Below, one piece after another: positions 27,140-35,635 of a stretch of 64,000 nucleotides of DNA (its first letter is position 1; each line of letters opens with the position of its first letter). The notes under the pieces are model-generated. The model saw only the letters and a program-made list of their open reading frames with translations, did no database searches and had not been told where the DNA came from. The DNA is from an uncultured Clostridium sp. (lineage in GTDB: Bacteria; Bacillota; Clostridia; TANB77; CAG-508): assembly GCA_900553755.1 (NCBI GenBank), contig USEX01000002.1:19264-83263 (forward strand). Reading direction: 5' to 3'. The translations under genes were made by a program, and so were the position numbers.

Positions 27140-27430
27140 ATGACAAGTAAACAAAGAGCTTATTTAAGAGGATTAGCAAATTCTATAACTCCTATTTTTC
27201 AAATAGGAAAAAATGGAATATCTGAAAATTTAATAAAACAAATAGATGATGCTCTAGAAGCAAGAGAGCTAATTAAAATTAGTGTTTTAGATACTGCCCC
27301 TGATGCTGTTAAACCATTAGGAATAGAAATATCTGAAGCCACAAATTCTATTTTTGTGCAATCAGTTGGTAATAAAATAACTTTATATAGAGCTAGAAAA
27401 AAAAATTCAAAAATTGTTTTACCAAAATAA
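27140..27430 (+). CDS. yhbY: YhbY family RNA-binding protein
   Basis: This 96-residue single-domain CRS1/YhbY (CRM) protein associates with ribosomal precursor particles in bacteria. The full domain is present: 'LTSKQRAYLRGLA'-type start (here MTSKQRAYLRGLANSITPIF), the conserved 'QIGKNGISENLIKQIDDALE' and the closing 'IFVQSVGNKITLYR'. The start at 27140 is chosen for its GGAGG ribosome site; an upstream in-frame ATG at 27083 lies within the promoter. Confidence 0.93.
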   Translation: MTSKQRAYLRGLANSITPIFQIGKNGISENLIKQIDDALEARELIKISVLDTAPDAVKPLGIEISEATNSIFVQSVGNKITLYRARKKNSKIVLPK

Positions 27431-27434
27431 AAGA

Positions 27435-27463
27435 GGGATTATAAGTTTTATGCTTATAACCCC
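27435..27463. terminator. Bidirectional terminator between convergent genes
   Basis: GGG-A-TTATAAG pairs with CTTATAA-CCC around a 7-nt loop, with TTTT on the plus side and A-rich sequence on the other. It serves yhbY and the convergent membrane-protein gene. Confidence 0.7.
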
Positions 27464-27468
27464 TTTTC

Positions 27469-28146
27469 TTATTTCATCAATTCTTTTATCCATACTTCAT
27501 TTTTTTCTTCATCTAAAAATCTTATATTAGGAAATACTTTTTTCATTATTTCATTCGTAAATATTTTATCTCCCAATTTTCCAATTGCATTTTTTTCTTC
27601 AAATATTACAACATCATTATATACCATTTTTGCCCTTGCTTTATACACATATATACCCCAAACTGTGAATAAGGTTTCTGCAACGATTAATATTGTTAGT
27701 ATTGTATCTATAATTACTTTTTTTCTTCCTTGGATTTTATCTATTGCTTTATCAAGTATTTTGCTTGCAATTTCAACTAATACTATTGAAATTGCTCCCC
27801 ACAAGACTGCATACGCAATACATATTCTTCCATTTACGTTTCCCATATTAGTATAATTCCAAAATCTTATTCCAAACGCTGCCTCAAATGCAAAACTTAT
27901 CAAAAATTGCATTAACGTTCCTTCTGCAGCTCCCCAAATAAATATTTTAACTATGCTATTTTTAAAATTTTGAAGTGAGAATATTAAAACCGTAGCGCAA
28001 ATTCCATATATTACGCATAGAGGTCCTAATATACATCCTCTTCTATTATCTGTTGATAAAAATCCCATCATTATTTCTATAAACAAGCCTATTAAGCTAA
28101 AAATTACTATATACCATATTATTTTGTGAAATACGTTTTTCTTCAT
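27469..28146 (-). CDS. Second CmpB-type (ABC-transporter type IV) membrane protein
   Basis: This 225-residue integral membrane protein is of the same family as the protein at 13648-14397. It shows 'GLFIEIMMGFLSTDNRRGCI' then 'LGPLCVIYGICA', and later 'FWNYTNMGNVNGRICIAYAV' with five or six helices. It ends in a short soluble tail ('NIRFLDEEKNEVWIKELMK'). Function not established. It is transcribed toward yhbY and has no operon partner. Confidence 0.78.
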   Translation of the reverse strand: MKKNVFHKIIWYIVIFSLIGLFIEIMMGFLSTDNRRGCILGPLCVIYGICATVLIFSLQNFKNSIVKIFIWGAAEGTLMQFLISFAFEAAFGIRFWNYTNMGNVNGRICIAYAVLWGAISIVLVEIASKILDKAIDKIQGRKKVIIDTILTILIVAETLFTVWGIYVYKARAKMVYNDVVIFEEKNAIGKLGDKIFTNEIMKKVFPNIRFLDEEKNEVWIKELMK

Positions 28147-28280
28147 CAGATACTCCCTTAATATTTTATATAGTATATTCTATACTATATTTCAAAAAAT
28201 TTCTATATTTTTTGAAATTTTATTTAAACCATTGACAAATGTATTTTTTCGCATTATAATATATCTTGCATTTGAGTTAT

Positions 28281-28357
<77 letters not shown>

Positions 28358-28380
28358 TAAAATTTTATGCAAAACCTATA

Positions 28381-28410
28381 AAAAAGCCACTCGTAAAACG
28401 GGTGGTTTTT
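28381..28410 (+). terminator. Terminator of tRNA-Arg(TCT)
   Basis: CCACTCG pairs with CGGGTGG (one T-G wobble) around a short loop, flanked by AAAAA and TTTTT. It also faces the convergent M18 aminopeptidase gene. Confidence 0.75.
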
Positions 28411-28426
28411 ATTTATATTTTTTAAC

Positions 28427-29845
28427 TTAAGCTTTGAAAAAAGCTTCATATCCTCTATATGCTTGGTAAACGTCATATTTACTTGTTACTTCATAAGGTG
28501 CATGCATTGATAATACTGGAACTCCACAATCCAACACATCAACTCCTTTATTAGCTAAAATGTATGCGATTGTTCCGCCACCTCCCAAATCAACTCTTCC
28601 AAGTTCTGCAATTTGATATGTTACTCCTTTTGTTTCAAATATATTGCGAACATATGCTACAAATTCCGCGTTTGCATCTGAGCCATTAGCTTTTCCAGCA
28701 ACTCCAGTGTATTTAGCAATTCCAACTCCTTTATTTAAATAAGAAGCATTGTGTGTATCTGATACTGATGCATAAATTGGATCAAAACCAGCATCTACAT
28801 CTGCTGATAGCATTTTTGAGTTACAAAACATTTTATCCAATAAATTTGGTCTGTTTGCATTCATTTTATTTAATATTTCTGACATAAATGTGCTAAACAC
28901 ATTTGATTCCATTCCTGTATTGCCCATGCTACCTATTTCTTCTTTGTCTGCAAATATACATACAGCTGTTTTTTCTGGATTTTCTATATTTAATATTGCT
29001 GTTAAAGAAGTATATACTGATACTTTATCATCTTGTCCGTATCCTGCAATTAAGCTCTCGTCAAATCCTAGGCTTCTGCATTTAAATGCTGGTACCAATT
29101 CTATTTCTGCACTTAAAAAGTCTTTTTCTACTATTCCATATTTTTTATTTAGTAAATTTAATATATTTAATTTTACTTTTTCTGAAATATCTTTACAATC
29201 AAATGGTATGCTTCCTATTAATAAGTTTAGATTCTCGCCCTCAACACCATCTTTTAATTTTTTTTGCATTTGTTCTTGAGCCAAATGTGGTAATAAATCT
29301 GTAATTGTAAATATTGGATCTTCTTCATTTTCACCAATATTTATCTTTATTTTTTCACCATTAGCCTTTGCTATAACCCCATGAATTGCAAGTGGTATAG
29401 TTGTCCATTGATATTTCTTTATACCACCATAGTAGTGTGTTTTAAAATAAGCAAATCCATTGTCTTCATATACTGGGTTTGGTTTTAAATCCAATCTTGG
29501 TGAATCTGCATGTGATCCTATTATATTTATTCCATTTTCTATATCTTCTTTTCCTATTACTGCTAAAAACAAATTCTTCTCTCTATTTACGAAATACACT
29601 TTGTCTCCTGATTCTAGCGTTTCGTACTCTTCTATGTCTTTAAATCCATTTGCTATTGCAATTTCTAATGAATTTGCCACAATCTCTCTTTCTGTTTTAG
29701 AACTGTTTAAAAATTCCATATATTTATCGCAGTACTCAAATATTTGTTTTTTCTCTTCTTCTGAAGTGTTTTCCCAGCCATTATTTTTTTCATCAAATAA
29801 TTTTTTTCTTAACTCTTCAGCTTGTTCTTTTTCAATCATATTCAA
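28427..29845 (-). CDS. apeB: M18 family aspartyl-type aminopeptidase
   Basis: This 472-residue cytosolic metallopeptidase has two zinc-binding segments: 'GSHADSPRLDLKP' (His and Asp ligands) and 'DKEEIGSMGNTGMESN' (catalytic Glu pair), then 'LSADVDAGFDP' and the C-terminal 'PVLSMHAPYEVTSKYDVYQA' with the last His ligand. Length and motifs fit M18, which removes acidic N-terminal residues from peptides. Monocistronic; it follows the tRNA-Arg terminator in the convergent direction. Confidence 0.93.
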   Translation of the reverse strand: MNMIEKEQAEELRKKLFDEKNNGWENTSEEEKKQIFEYCDKYMEFLNSSKTEREIVANSLEIAIANGFKDIEEYETLESGDKVYFVNREKNLFLAVIGKEDIENGINIIGSHADSPRLDLKPNPVYEDNGFAYFKTHYYGGIKKYQWTTIPLAIHGVIAKANGEKIKINIGENEEDPIFTITDLLPHLAQEQMQKKLKDGVEGENLNLLIGSIPFDCKDISEKVKLNILNLLNKKYGIVEKDFLSAEIELVPAFKCRSLGFDESLIAGYGQDDKVSVYTSLTAILNIENPEKTAVCIFADKEEIGSMGNTGMESNVFSTFMSEILNKMNANRPNLLDKMFCNSKMLSADVDAGFDPIYASVSDTHNASYLNKGVGIAKYTGVAGKANGSDANAEFVAYVRNIFETKGVTYQIAELGRVDLGGGGTIAYILANKGVDVLDCGVPVLSMHAPYEVTSKYDVYQAYRGYEAFFKA

Positions 29846-29945
29846 TTTCTCCTCTCTTTTTTTGTTGAAAGTATATCATTTTATTATTACTTTTTCTAGT
29901 ATTATTTTCATTTTTTATAATATTTATTATTAATAATACATATTC

Positions 29946-29974
29946 TTTACAAATGTTATTTTTTATAGTTTAAT
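29946..29974 (+). promoter_or_regulatory. Predicted promoter of the VanW-family gene
   Basis: TTTACA (29946-29951), a 17-bp spacer and TTTAAT (29969-29974). Confidence 0.45.
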
Positions 29975-30003
29975 ATAGAAGAATAAAATTTTGGAGAAAT
30001 ATG

Positions 30004-31662
30004 ATGAATAAATTACAAGATAGTCAAATAAGCACGGATTTTGAAGAATTATCTGAGGAACAACAGATTTTACAAGATGCAGAGCAAATAATAAAACAAA
30101 CGCAATCTGAAAAAAAACATAAAGGCAAAAAGGTTTTTCTTTTTGTTTTTTTGCCTTTATCAATATTAATTATAATAGCCCTATTTTTTTCTACTATATT
30201 TGCTTTGTTGAATATACATAAAGATACCATTATTTCAGGTATTTACATACAAGGTATTTCTGTTTCTGGATTAACAAAAGATGAAGCAAAAGCAAAAATT
30301 TCTGAAGAAATAAAAAAACAATTATCTAAGGAAATTACTCTATCTCACGAAGATTATTCTATTACCATATCGCCTTCTCAAATTAATATGTCTTTTGATA
30401 CAGACCTTGCTGTAGAAAATGCTTTTGCTTTAGGCAGATCAAGCAATATTTTTATAAACAATTTCACAATTCTTAATGCCTTAAGCACCAATCTTAATAT
30501 AGGACCTAGCATTTACTATGATACCGAATTATATGATAATTTAGTAACTGAAATAAATTCAAATTTGCCAGATGCAGTAATTAATCCTAGCTATTCTATT
30601 GATGGAACTTCCTTAATTATTTCTAATGGCAAGGACGGTTTCGTTGTAGATTCTGATTCACTAATACATGAAATATTATTTTTATTAACAAATAGTACCA
30701 ATAATATTTCAATATCTATACCTGTAACTCCTGTTTCAGCCAAGAGTATTGATATTGATTCTATCTACGCAGAAGTTTATAAACAACCTGTTGATGCTTA
30801 CTACCAAACAAATCCATATGTTGTTTATCCTTCATCAAATGGATTAGATTTCAATATTTCTCTAGATGAAGCTAAAAATATAGTTAGTACATATCAAGAA
30901 GAATATACTATACCTTTAAAAATTTTATATCCTTCCGTGACTACAAATCAATTAGGCGCAGAGGCTTTTCCAGATTTATTATCTAGCTTCTCTACTTCTT
31001 TTACGAGCAGTAATAGTAACCGTTCTACCAATATTTCGCTTTCTGCTTCGAAGATAAACGGAGTTGTTTTAATGCCTGGAGAAACATTTTCTTATAACCA
31101 AGTTGTTGGCCAGCGTACTAAAGCTGCTGGATTTAAAGAAGCTCCTGCTTATTTAAATGGAAAAGTAGTTCAAGAATACGGTGGAGGAATATGCCAAGTT
31201 TCATCAACTCTTTATAATGCAGTATTATATGCAAACTTGGAAATCACCGAAAGAACAAATCATGGCTTTAAACCTTCATATGTAAAACCTGGTTTAGATG
31301 CTACCGTATCATGGGGTGGTCCAGATTTTAAATTTACAAATAATAGAAATTATCCAATAAAAATAGTTTGTGATACTTCTGGCAAAATTCTAAGAATCTA
31401 TATTTACGGATTAAAAACTGACAACGATTACAAAGTAGTAATAGATGCACAATATCTTTCAACAGTTTATGCACAAACAGTTTATCAAACCGATTCATCT
31501 TTAGCCACTGGTCAAACTCGTGTAATTTCTAACGGTTCAAACGGTTGCAAAACCGCCACATACAAAACATTATACAATTCTGCTGGGAATGTAGTTTCTA
31601 CCGAATGTATCTCAAGAGATACCTACAATCCACATAATAAGATAGTGGCAGTGGGCCCATAA
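30004..31662 (+). CDS. VanW family protein with peptidoglycan-binding-like domain
   Basis: This protein has about 552 residues. An acidic cytosolic N-terminus is followed by a transmembrane helix (VFLFVFLPLSILIIIALFF), a PG_binding_4-type region (residues 75-330, starting 'GIYIQGISVSGLTKDEAKAK') and a VanW domain (about 340-475) with 'GVVLMPGETFSYNQVVGQRT' and 'YGGGICQVSSTLYNAVL'. Such proteins sit outside the membrane and are linked to wall metabolism; VanW itself occurs in some vancomycin clusters but no van genes are here. Two adjacent ATGs are possible (30001, 30004); the second has better spacing from GGAG. Confidence 0.9.
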   Translation: MNKLQDSQISTDFEELSEEQQILQDAEQIIKQTQSEKKHKGKKVFLFVFLPLSILIIIALFFSTIFALLNIHKDTIISGIYIQGISVSGLTKDEAKAKISEEIKKQLSKEITLSHEDYSITISPSQINMSFDTDLAVENAFALGRSSNIFINNFTILNALSTNLNIGPSIYYDTELYDNLVTEINSNLPDAVINPSYSIDGTSLIISNGKDGFVVDSDSLIHEILFLLTNSTNNISISIPVTPVSAKSIDIDSIYAEVYKQPVDAYYQTNPYVVYPSSNGLDFNISLDEAKNIVSTYQEEYTIPLKILYPSVTTNQLGAEAFPDLLSSFSTSFTSSNSNRSTNISLSASKINGVVLMPGETFSYNQVVGQRTKAAGFKEAPAYLNGKVVQEYGGGICQVSSTLYNAVLYANLEITERTNHGFKPSYVKPGLDATVSWGGPDFKFTNNRNYPIKIVCDTSGKILRIYIYGLKTDNDYKVVIDAQYLSTVYAQTVYQTDSSLATGQTRVISNGSNGCKTATYKTLYNSAGNVVSTECISRDTYNPHNKIVAVGP

Positions 31663-31664
31663 CA

Positions 31665-31700
31665 TTAAAATAAAGTGTAGGCTTCTACACTTTATTTTAA
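31665..31700. terminator. Perfect 16-bp bidirectional terminator overlapping a stop codon
   Basis: TTAAAATAAAGTGTAG and CTACACTTTATTTTAA pair perfectly around GCTT. It serves the VanW gene and the convergent S66 peptidase gene, whose last codons (31692-31700) form part of the stem. Confidence 0.85.
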
Positions 31701-32708
31701 TTTGAATTCTATGCTTCCTTTTCCTGCATTCAATTCTATTCTAGCTATTGCACCATTTATAATAGTCATTTGTGGTGGCTTATGCCCAATATCAGCATTA
31801 ATTATAATAGGAACATTCAGTTCTTCTAATGAACTTTTTATCGCATTTTTAAAGCTAATATTATAATAACTTTTTTCTATTCCACTCCTTCCAAAAACAA
31901 TTCCTTTCGTATATTTAAAATATCCTGCTTCCTTTAATTGAAACATTGCTCTTACTAAACTTTCACTACTTAATTCACAATTATCAAAGAACCATATAAT
32001 TCCATCTTTCTTATATTTTTCAATAAAATTTTTTGTATTATCATATTTTGTTCCAATTAAGCACAAAATCACATCTAAGCAACCGCCTATCATTCTACCT
32101 TGCATTTTAATATTTTCTTCTCCATTTATTCCTTCCCATCTAACCTTTTCCGTTAAGTTATATGGTTCATCACCATTAATTCTCTCTGCTCTTATACCTT
32201 CATATAAATCATAACTATATTGCTTGATTAAATTTCCCTGTAATATTTCTAAATTTTCCTTTATAGCCCTGTGCCAATCCTTCATAGCAAATGTTTTAAA
32301 GTTATTTGAATAGATTGTAGCCATGTCTAACATTGTAGTAATTGGAAACAATAAGCCTGTTATATCTGAATAACCTTGCATCCATTTAGGATTATTTAAA
32401 ATATTTTTAAAATTCACATATGGAAGCATTTCTATTAAAAACTCGCCTCCAGCTAATCCAATTATTGCTTTTGTTTTCTCATCTATAAACAGCTTGTTCA
32501 ATTGCTTTGCTCTTTCTTCTTTACTTGCACTTCTACCTGTTCCAGTATCTTTTCTGCAATTCTCGGTTTCTTCTATTGTAAAACCTAGATCTTTAAGCTT
32601 TTCTTCCGCCATATCTAATTTTTTTATATCTATCTCATTTTCACTTCCAGCTGATGGAGCTGTAACTCCTATCGTATCGCCTTTTTTTATAAATTCAGGA
32701 TATATCAT
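31692..32708 (-). CDS. S66 family (LD-carboxypeptidase / MccF-like) serine peptidase
   Basis: This 338-residue cytosolic peptidase has the family start 'FIKKGDTIGVTAPSAG', the glycine-rich 'GLAGGEFLIEMLPYVNF', the nucleophile elbow 'GYSDITGLL' and a C-terminal His in 'ADIGHKPPQMTI'. S66 members cleave the L-Lys/D-Ala bond of muropeptides in wall recycling (LdcA) or inactivate the antibiotic microcin C (MccF). Length and motifs do not separate the two. Its 3' end overlaps the terminator shared with the VanW gene. Confidence 0.88.
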   Translation of the reverse strand: MIYPEFIKKGDTIGVTAPSAGSENEIDIKKLDMAEEKLKDLGFTIEETENCRKDTGTGRSASKEERAKQLNKLFIDEKTKAIIGLAGGEFLIEMLPYVNFKNILNNPKWMQGYSDITGLLFPITTMLDMATIYSNNFKTFAMKDWHRAIKENLEILQGNLIKQYSYDLYEGIRAERINGDEPYNLTEKVRWEGINGEENIKMQGRMIGGCLDVILCLIGTKYDNTKNFIEKYKKDGIIWFFDNCELSSESLVRAMFQLKEAGYFKYTKGIVFGRSGIEKSYYNISFKNAIKSSLEELNVPIIINADIGHKPPQMTIINGAIARIELNAGKGSIEFKLK

Positions 32709-32730
32709 ATTTTCCTCCTAATAAAAAATA

Positions 32731-32752
32731 CCAATTTCTCTTTTGAAATTGG
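32731..32752 (-). terminator. Terminator of tRNA-Arg(ACG)
   Basis: CCAATTTC and GAAATTGG arms are followed on the minus strand by TATTTTTTATT. It separates the tRNA from the S66 peptidase gene. Confidence 0.8.
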
Positions 32753-32787
32753 CAAATAATTGTTAAATGTATATAAAAATTATATAA

Positions 32788-32864
<77 letters not shown>

Positions 32865-33010
32865 ATTTGCCTATTTATTATACTTGTATTTTGTTTTTTT
32901 TTCAATAGTTTTATTAGTTTTTTGAGAAATTTATTTATTTTTTATAAAAACATCTTGCAAATCGCTCATATTTGTGCTATATTTAATAAGTACTTGTTAC
33001 AAATAATAAC

Positions 33011-33086
33011 CGAGGTGTAGCGCAGTTGGTAGCGCGCGTGGTTTGGGACCATGAGGTCGCAGGTTCGATCCCTGTCACCTCGACCA
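33011..33086 (+). tRNA. tRNA-Pro (anticodon TGG), integration target
   Basis: A 76-nt cloverleaf with acceptor CGAGGTG/CACCTCG, anticodon loop TTTGGGA and encoded CCA. Its last 12 bases are part of a 17-bp direct repeat found again at 43781-43797, so the gene is the attachment site of the mobile element to its right and remains intact after integration. Confidence 0.95.
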
Positions 33087-33091
33087 TATTT
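33075..33091 (+). repeat. attL core (17-bp direct repeat)
   Basis: TCACCTCGACCATATTT at the 3' end of tRNA-Pro is repeated exactly at 43781-43797. The flanks on both sides differ, which sets the core at 17 bp. Use of a tRNA 3' end is typical of tyrosine integrases. Confidence 0.88.
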
Positions 33092-33170
33092 AAGCAGTAA
33101 ATTAAATTTACTGTTTATTTTTTTATCAAAATTCAAGAGAATTTATAAAAAGTTAAAAGACGGGAAACGT

Positions 33171-33200
33171 GCTATTTTCAAAGCAATTTTGAAGATTAGC
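33171..33200. terminator. Hairpin at the element's left end
   Basis: GCTATTTTCAAA pairs imperfectly with TTTTGAAGATTAGC and is followed by ATATTTTTTA. An equivalent hairpin lies at the same place in the second element (43855-43883). It probably stops transcription entering from tRNA-Pro. Confidence 0.55.
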
Positions 33201-33266
33201 ATATTTTTTATATTCTCATAAAAATTTTTTTGACTGCTTATAAATTCTAGAAAATTACCCTATTTC

Positions 33267-33322
33267 TCTCTGGAAAGGATTTCTGGAAAAATATTATATT
33301 CATCTCTGGAATTTCTGGAAAG
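33267..33322. repeat. Four short TCTGGAA repeats upstream of repA
   Basis: TCTCTGGAA (33267-33275), TTTCTGGAAAA (33280-33290), TCTCTGGAA (33303-33311) and TTTCTGGAAAG (33312-33322). Two further copies occur near the right end (43698-43720). They could be iterons for the initiator, or arm-type sites for the integrase because they occur near both ends. Confidence 0.6.
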
Positions 33323-33386
33323 TCAAAAATTATTTATTTCAAACAGATTTATAGTTTTCCAAATATTTTGAAAGGAGAACTAATCT

Positions 33387-33953
33387 ATGGAATTTACTCC
33401 ATACAAAATTACAGAAACATTAAATTATATGTTTTATCAAATTCCAATGGAATTATTTTTTAATACTAATTATAAAGATGCATTATCACTTGAAGCTAAA
33501 GTATTATATGGACTTTTACTAAGTCAATTAACATTATCAATAAAAAACAACTGGCAAGATGAAAATGGAGATGTTTATATAATTCTTACAAGAGAAAAAG
33601 TGCAGAAAATGCTTAATATTTCCGATAAAACTGCAACTAAAGCATTTAAACAATTAAGTAAATGCAAACTTATTTATGAAAAGAAACAAGGACAAACTAA
33701 GCCTAATCTTATTTATGTTGGAAAAATCAAACATGATGATACTATTCCAAATATGACTCGTAAAAATTCCGATTCTAGAGTCGGAAATAATACGATTCAT
33801 GACTCGGAAAATTTACGACCTAACTATAATAATAAAAACTATAATAATAGAACTAATAAGAATTTTTCGAATTTTGAACAAAGAAATTACCCTGAAGGAA
33901 CATTAGAACATTTATATGCAAATACAGATTGGAATTTATTATATGATAATTAA
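33387..33953 (+). CDS. RepA_N-like replication initiator / DnaD-type regulator
   Basis: This 188-residue protein has the N-terminal domain typical of RepA_N initiators: 'FYQIPMELFFNTNYKDALSL' then 'EAKVLYGLLLSQLTLS', and a winged helix 'TREKVQKMLNISDKTATKAF' with 'LSKCKLIYEKKQGQTKPNLI'. The C-terminal third is Asn-rich and low complexity. It is preceded by a strong AGGAG site and by short repeats that could be its binding sites. A role in replicating the excised circle is likely but not proven. A paralogue sits at 44063-44635 in the second element. Confidence 0.82.
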   Translation: MEFTPYKITETLNYMFYQIPMELFFNTNYKDALSLEAKVLYGLLLSQLTLSIKNNWQDENGDVYIILTREKVQKMLNISDKTATKAFKQLSKCKLIYEKKQGQTKPNLIYVGKIKHDDTIPNMTRKNSDSRVGNNTIHDSENLRPNYNNKNYNNRTNKNFSNFEQRNYPEGTLEHLYANTDWNLLYDN

Positions 33954-33992
33954 AAAGTTTATTTTTTTTAACAAATTTAGCAATTTTTGTAG

Positions 33993-33998
33993 TATAAT
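33993..33998 (+). promoter_or_regulatory. -10 element for the cargo genes
   Basis: TATAAT 32 bp before the CYTH-like gene; the -35 is weak (TTAACA with a long 19-bp spacer). It suggests that the cargo block has its own promoter. Confidence 0.4.
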
Positions 33999-34029
33999 AA
34001 GTCAAATGTTAAAATAAGGAGGATTAAAA

Positions 34030-34608
34030 ATGTCAGTAAAAGAAGAAAATGAAATTACAATCAAAGTTACTTGTTCAAATGATGAATTAATAAAACACTT
34101 AACTAATAAAGGATTTAATGAGGGCAGAAAATTTACACTTGATGATTATTATTTAATCCCAAAAGATATAGATATCGAGAAATTAACAACAAGAGAAATA
34201 TTAGCAAAATCTGTAATTATAAGATATATTGTTGATGATGGTAAAATAATTCAAAAAATAACTTTTAAAAAGAAGGACATTAATGCTGATGGTGAGATTT
34301 TAAGTCAAAAAGCAATTAATTGTGATGTATTGGACTATAAAGCAGGAATAAATTTATTTAATGAACTTGGATATTACCAAATTATGAACATTAAAGAAAG
34401 TGATGTAATTTATTATAAAGATAGGCTTGAATTAGCTATAAAATTTATAGAAAATAGTAATACTTTAATAGAAATTGAAACTGATGATAATTTTAAGACA
34501 ATTGATGAATTAAAAAAATTGGTAACTGAATTAGAAATACCAATTGAAAAAGGTAATTATTTCGTAAAGAAAGCAGAAGATGAATTGAATAAAATTTTAA
34601 AAAAATAA
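34030..34608 (+). CDS. CYTH-like domain protein
   Basis: This 192-residue protein resembles the CYTH (class IV adenylate cyclase / thiamine-triphosphatase) fold. It has an N-terminal alternating acidic strand 'NEITIKV' (ExExK-like), 'LDDYYLIP', 'VIIRYIVDDGKIIQKITFKK', 'DVIYYKDRLELAIKF' and a late 'TLIEIET'. These alternating charged strands line a tunnel that binds triphosphates and Mg2+. The substrate cannot be told. It is first in the cargo block and absent from the second element. Similarity is by pattern, so the call is moderate. Confidence 0.6.
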   Translation: MSVKEENEITIKVTCSNDELIKHLTNKGFNEGRKFTLDDYYLIPKDIDIEKLTTREILAKSVIIRYIVDDGKIIQKITFKKKDINADGEILSQKAINCDVLDYKAGINLFNELGYYQIMNIKESDVIYYKDRLELAIKFIENSNTLIEIETDDNFKTIDELKKLVTELEIPIEKGNYFVKKAEDELNKILKK

Positions 34609-34651
34609 AAATTATAAAAATGTAAAATTGATTCTATGAAGGAGAATGATA

Positions 34652-35170
34652 ATGTACAATAAAATTTGTATAATTGGTGGAAGTGGTAGTGGAAAAACAA
34701 CATTATCAAGAAATCTAGGAAAATTACTGAATATTCCAGTTTATAATATTGATGGAATACACTATTTGAAAGATTGGAAACCAAGAGATAAAAAAGAAAG
34801 GGACAGTATTATTTTAGATAAAATCAATACAACAAGATGGATTATGGATGGAACATATAGTTCAACCTTAGATGCAAGAATGAATGCTTCTGATTTAGTA
34901 ATCTTCCTTGACTATTCATCTTTTGCAAGATTCTGCGGAGTATTAAAGAGATTTATTAAAAATCATGGAAAAGAAAAAGAAGAAATTCCAGGTTGTAAAG
35001 AAAAAATGGATATTGATTTTATAAAGATTCTATTTAAATGGAAAAATAAAAGAATTAGTATTATAGATAAATTATCTAAAGTTAATAATGAAAAAATAAT
35101 TATTTTTAAAAACAGAAAACAGTTAAATGAATGGTATAAAAAACAATTTAATAAAAATATAGAAAAATAG
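34652..35170 (+). CDS. P-loop nucleoside kinase-like (topology-modulation family) protein
   Basis: This 172-residue P-loop NTPase has Walker A 'GGSGSGKTTLSRNLG' at the N-terminus, then 'IPVYNIDGIHYLKDWKPRD', 'RWIMDGTYSSTLDARMN' and 'DLVIFLDYSSFARF'. This is the pattern of the small adenylate-kinase-like proteins called topology modulation proteins (FlaR type). The start at 34652 is chosen for spacing from AAGGAG; the ATG at 34646 is too close. It follows the CYTH-like gene by 43 bp, so the pair may act together in nucleotide or polyphosphate chemistry (inference). Confidence 0.75.
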   Translation: MYNKICIIGGSGSGKTTLSRNLGKLLNIPVYNIDGIHYLKDWKPRDKKERDSIILDKINTTRWIMDGTYSSTLDARMNASDLVIFLDYSSFARFCGVLKRFIKNHGKEKEEIPGCKEKMDIDFIKILFKWKNKRISIIDKLSKVNNEKIIIFKNRKQLNEWYKKQFNKNIEK

Positions 35171-35239
35171 ATGTGAGATGTTAGCTTTTATAACTTAACG
35201 TCTTTTTTTGTGTAAAAAATAAATATGGAGGAACTGAAA

Positions 35240-35620
35240 ATGAAAAATGAAGTGAATAATAAAATAACATATCATCAAGAAGGGGAATATTTAATACCAG
35301 ATGTAAAACTACCTGAAGAAAATCCTAAATATAAAAATAAAACAATAGGAAAATATGGACAATTAAGATTGAATTATTTGAAAGAATATAAAAAAGGATT
35401 GTATCAGCAATTGTTAATGGAGAACAAATTATTTGAGCATTTAGTTGATACAAATAAAGAAGCGAAATCAAGAGTGAGATTAATTACAAATCAAATTGCA
35501 AAGCAAGAACATATTAATGAATATCAAAAAGGAAGAGATGCTTTAGATTGGGTTTGTGCTATGAATAATGCACAGGCAAGAGCAGAAGAAATAGTTTATA
35601 AAGAAATAATTTATGTATAG
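35240..35620 (+). CDS. tnpV: TnpV-type transposon-encoded protein
   Basis: This 126-residue protein matches the TnpV family of Tn4451-like and other clostridial elements: 'YLIPDVKLPEENPKY', 'IGKYGQLRLNYLKEY', 'KLFEHLVDTNKEAKSRV', 'LDWVCAMNNAQARAEEIVYK'. Function unknown, although it is a reliable marker of integrative elements in Clostridia. The ATG at 35240 lies 8 bp behind GGAGG; the ATG at 35225 is upstream of that site. Confidence 0.85.
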   Translation: MKNEVNNKITYHQEGEYLIPDVKLPEENPKYKNKTIGKYGQLRLNYLKEYKKGLYQQLLMENKLFEHLVDTNKEAKSRVRLITNQIAKQEHINEYQKGRDALDWVCAMNNAQARAEEIVYKEIIYV

Positions 35621-35635
35621 AAAGAGGTAATAAAA

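Noticed and set aside
30004..31662. Vancomycin-resistance gene
   Set aside because: VanW-domain proteins are widespread wall proteins; no vanHAX, vanS or vanR genes are nearby.
33267..33322. CRISPR array
   Set aside because: The repeats are only 9-11 bp with short irregular spacing and no cas genes.
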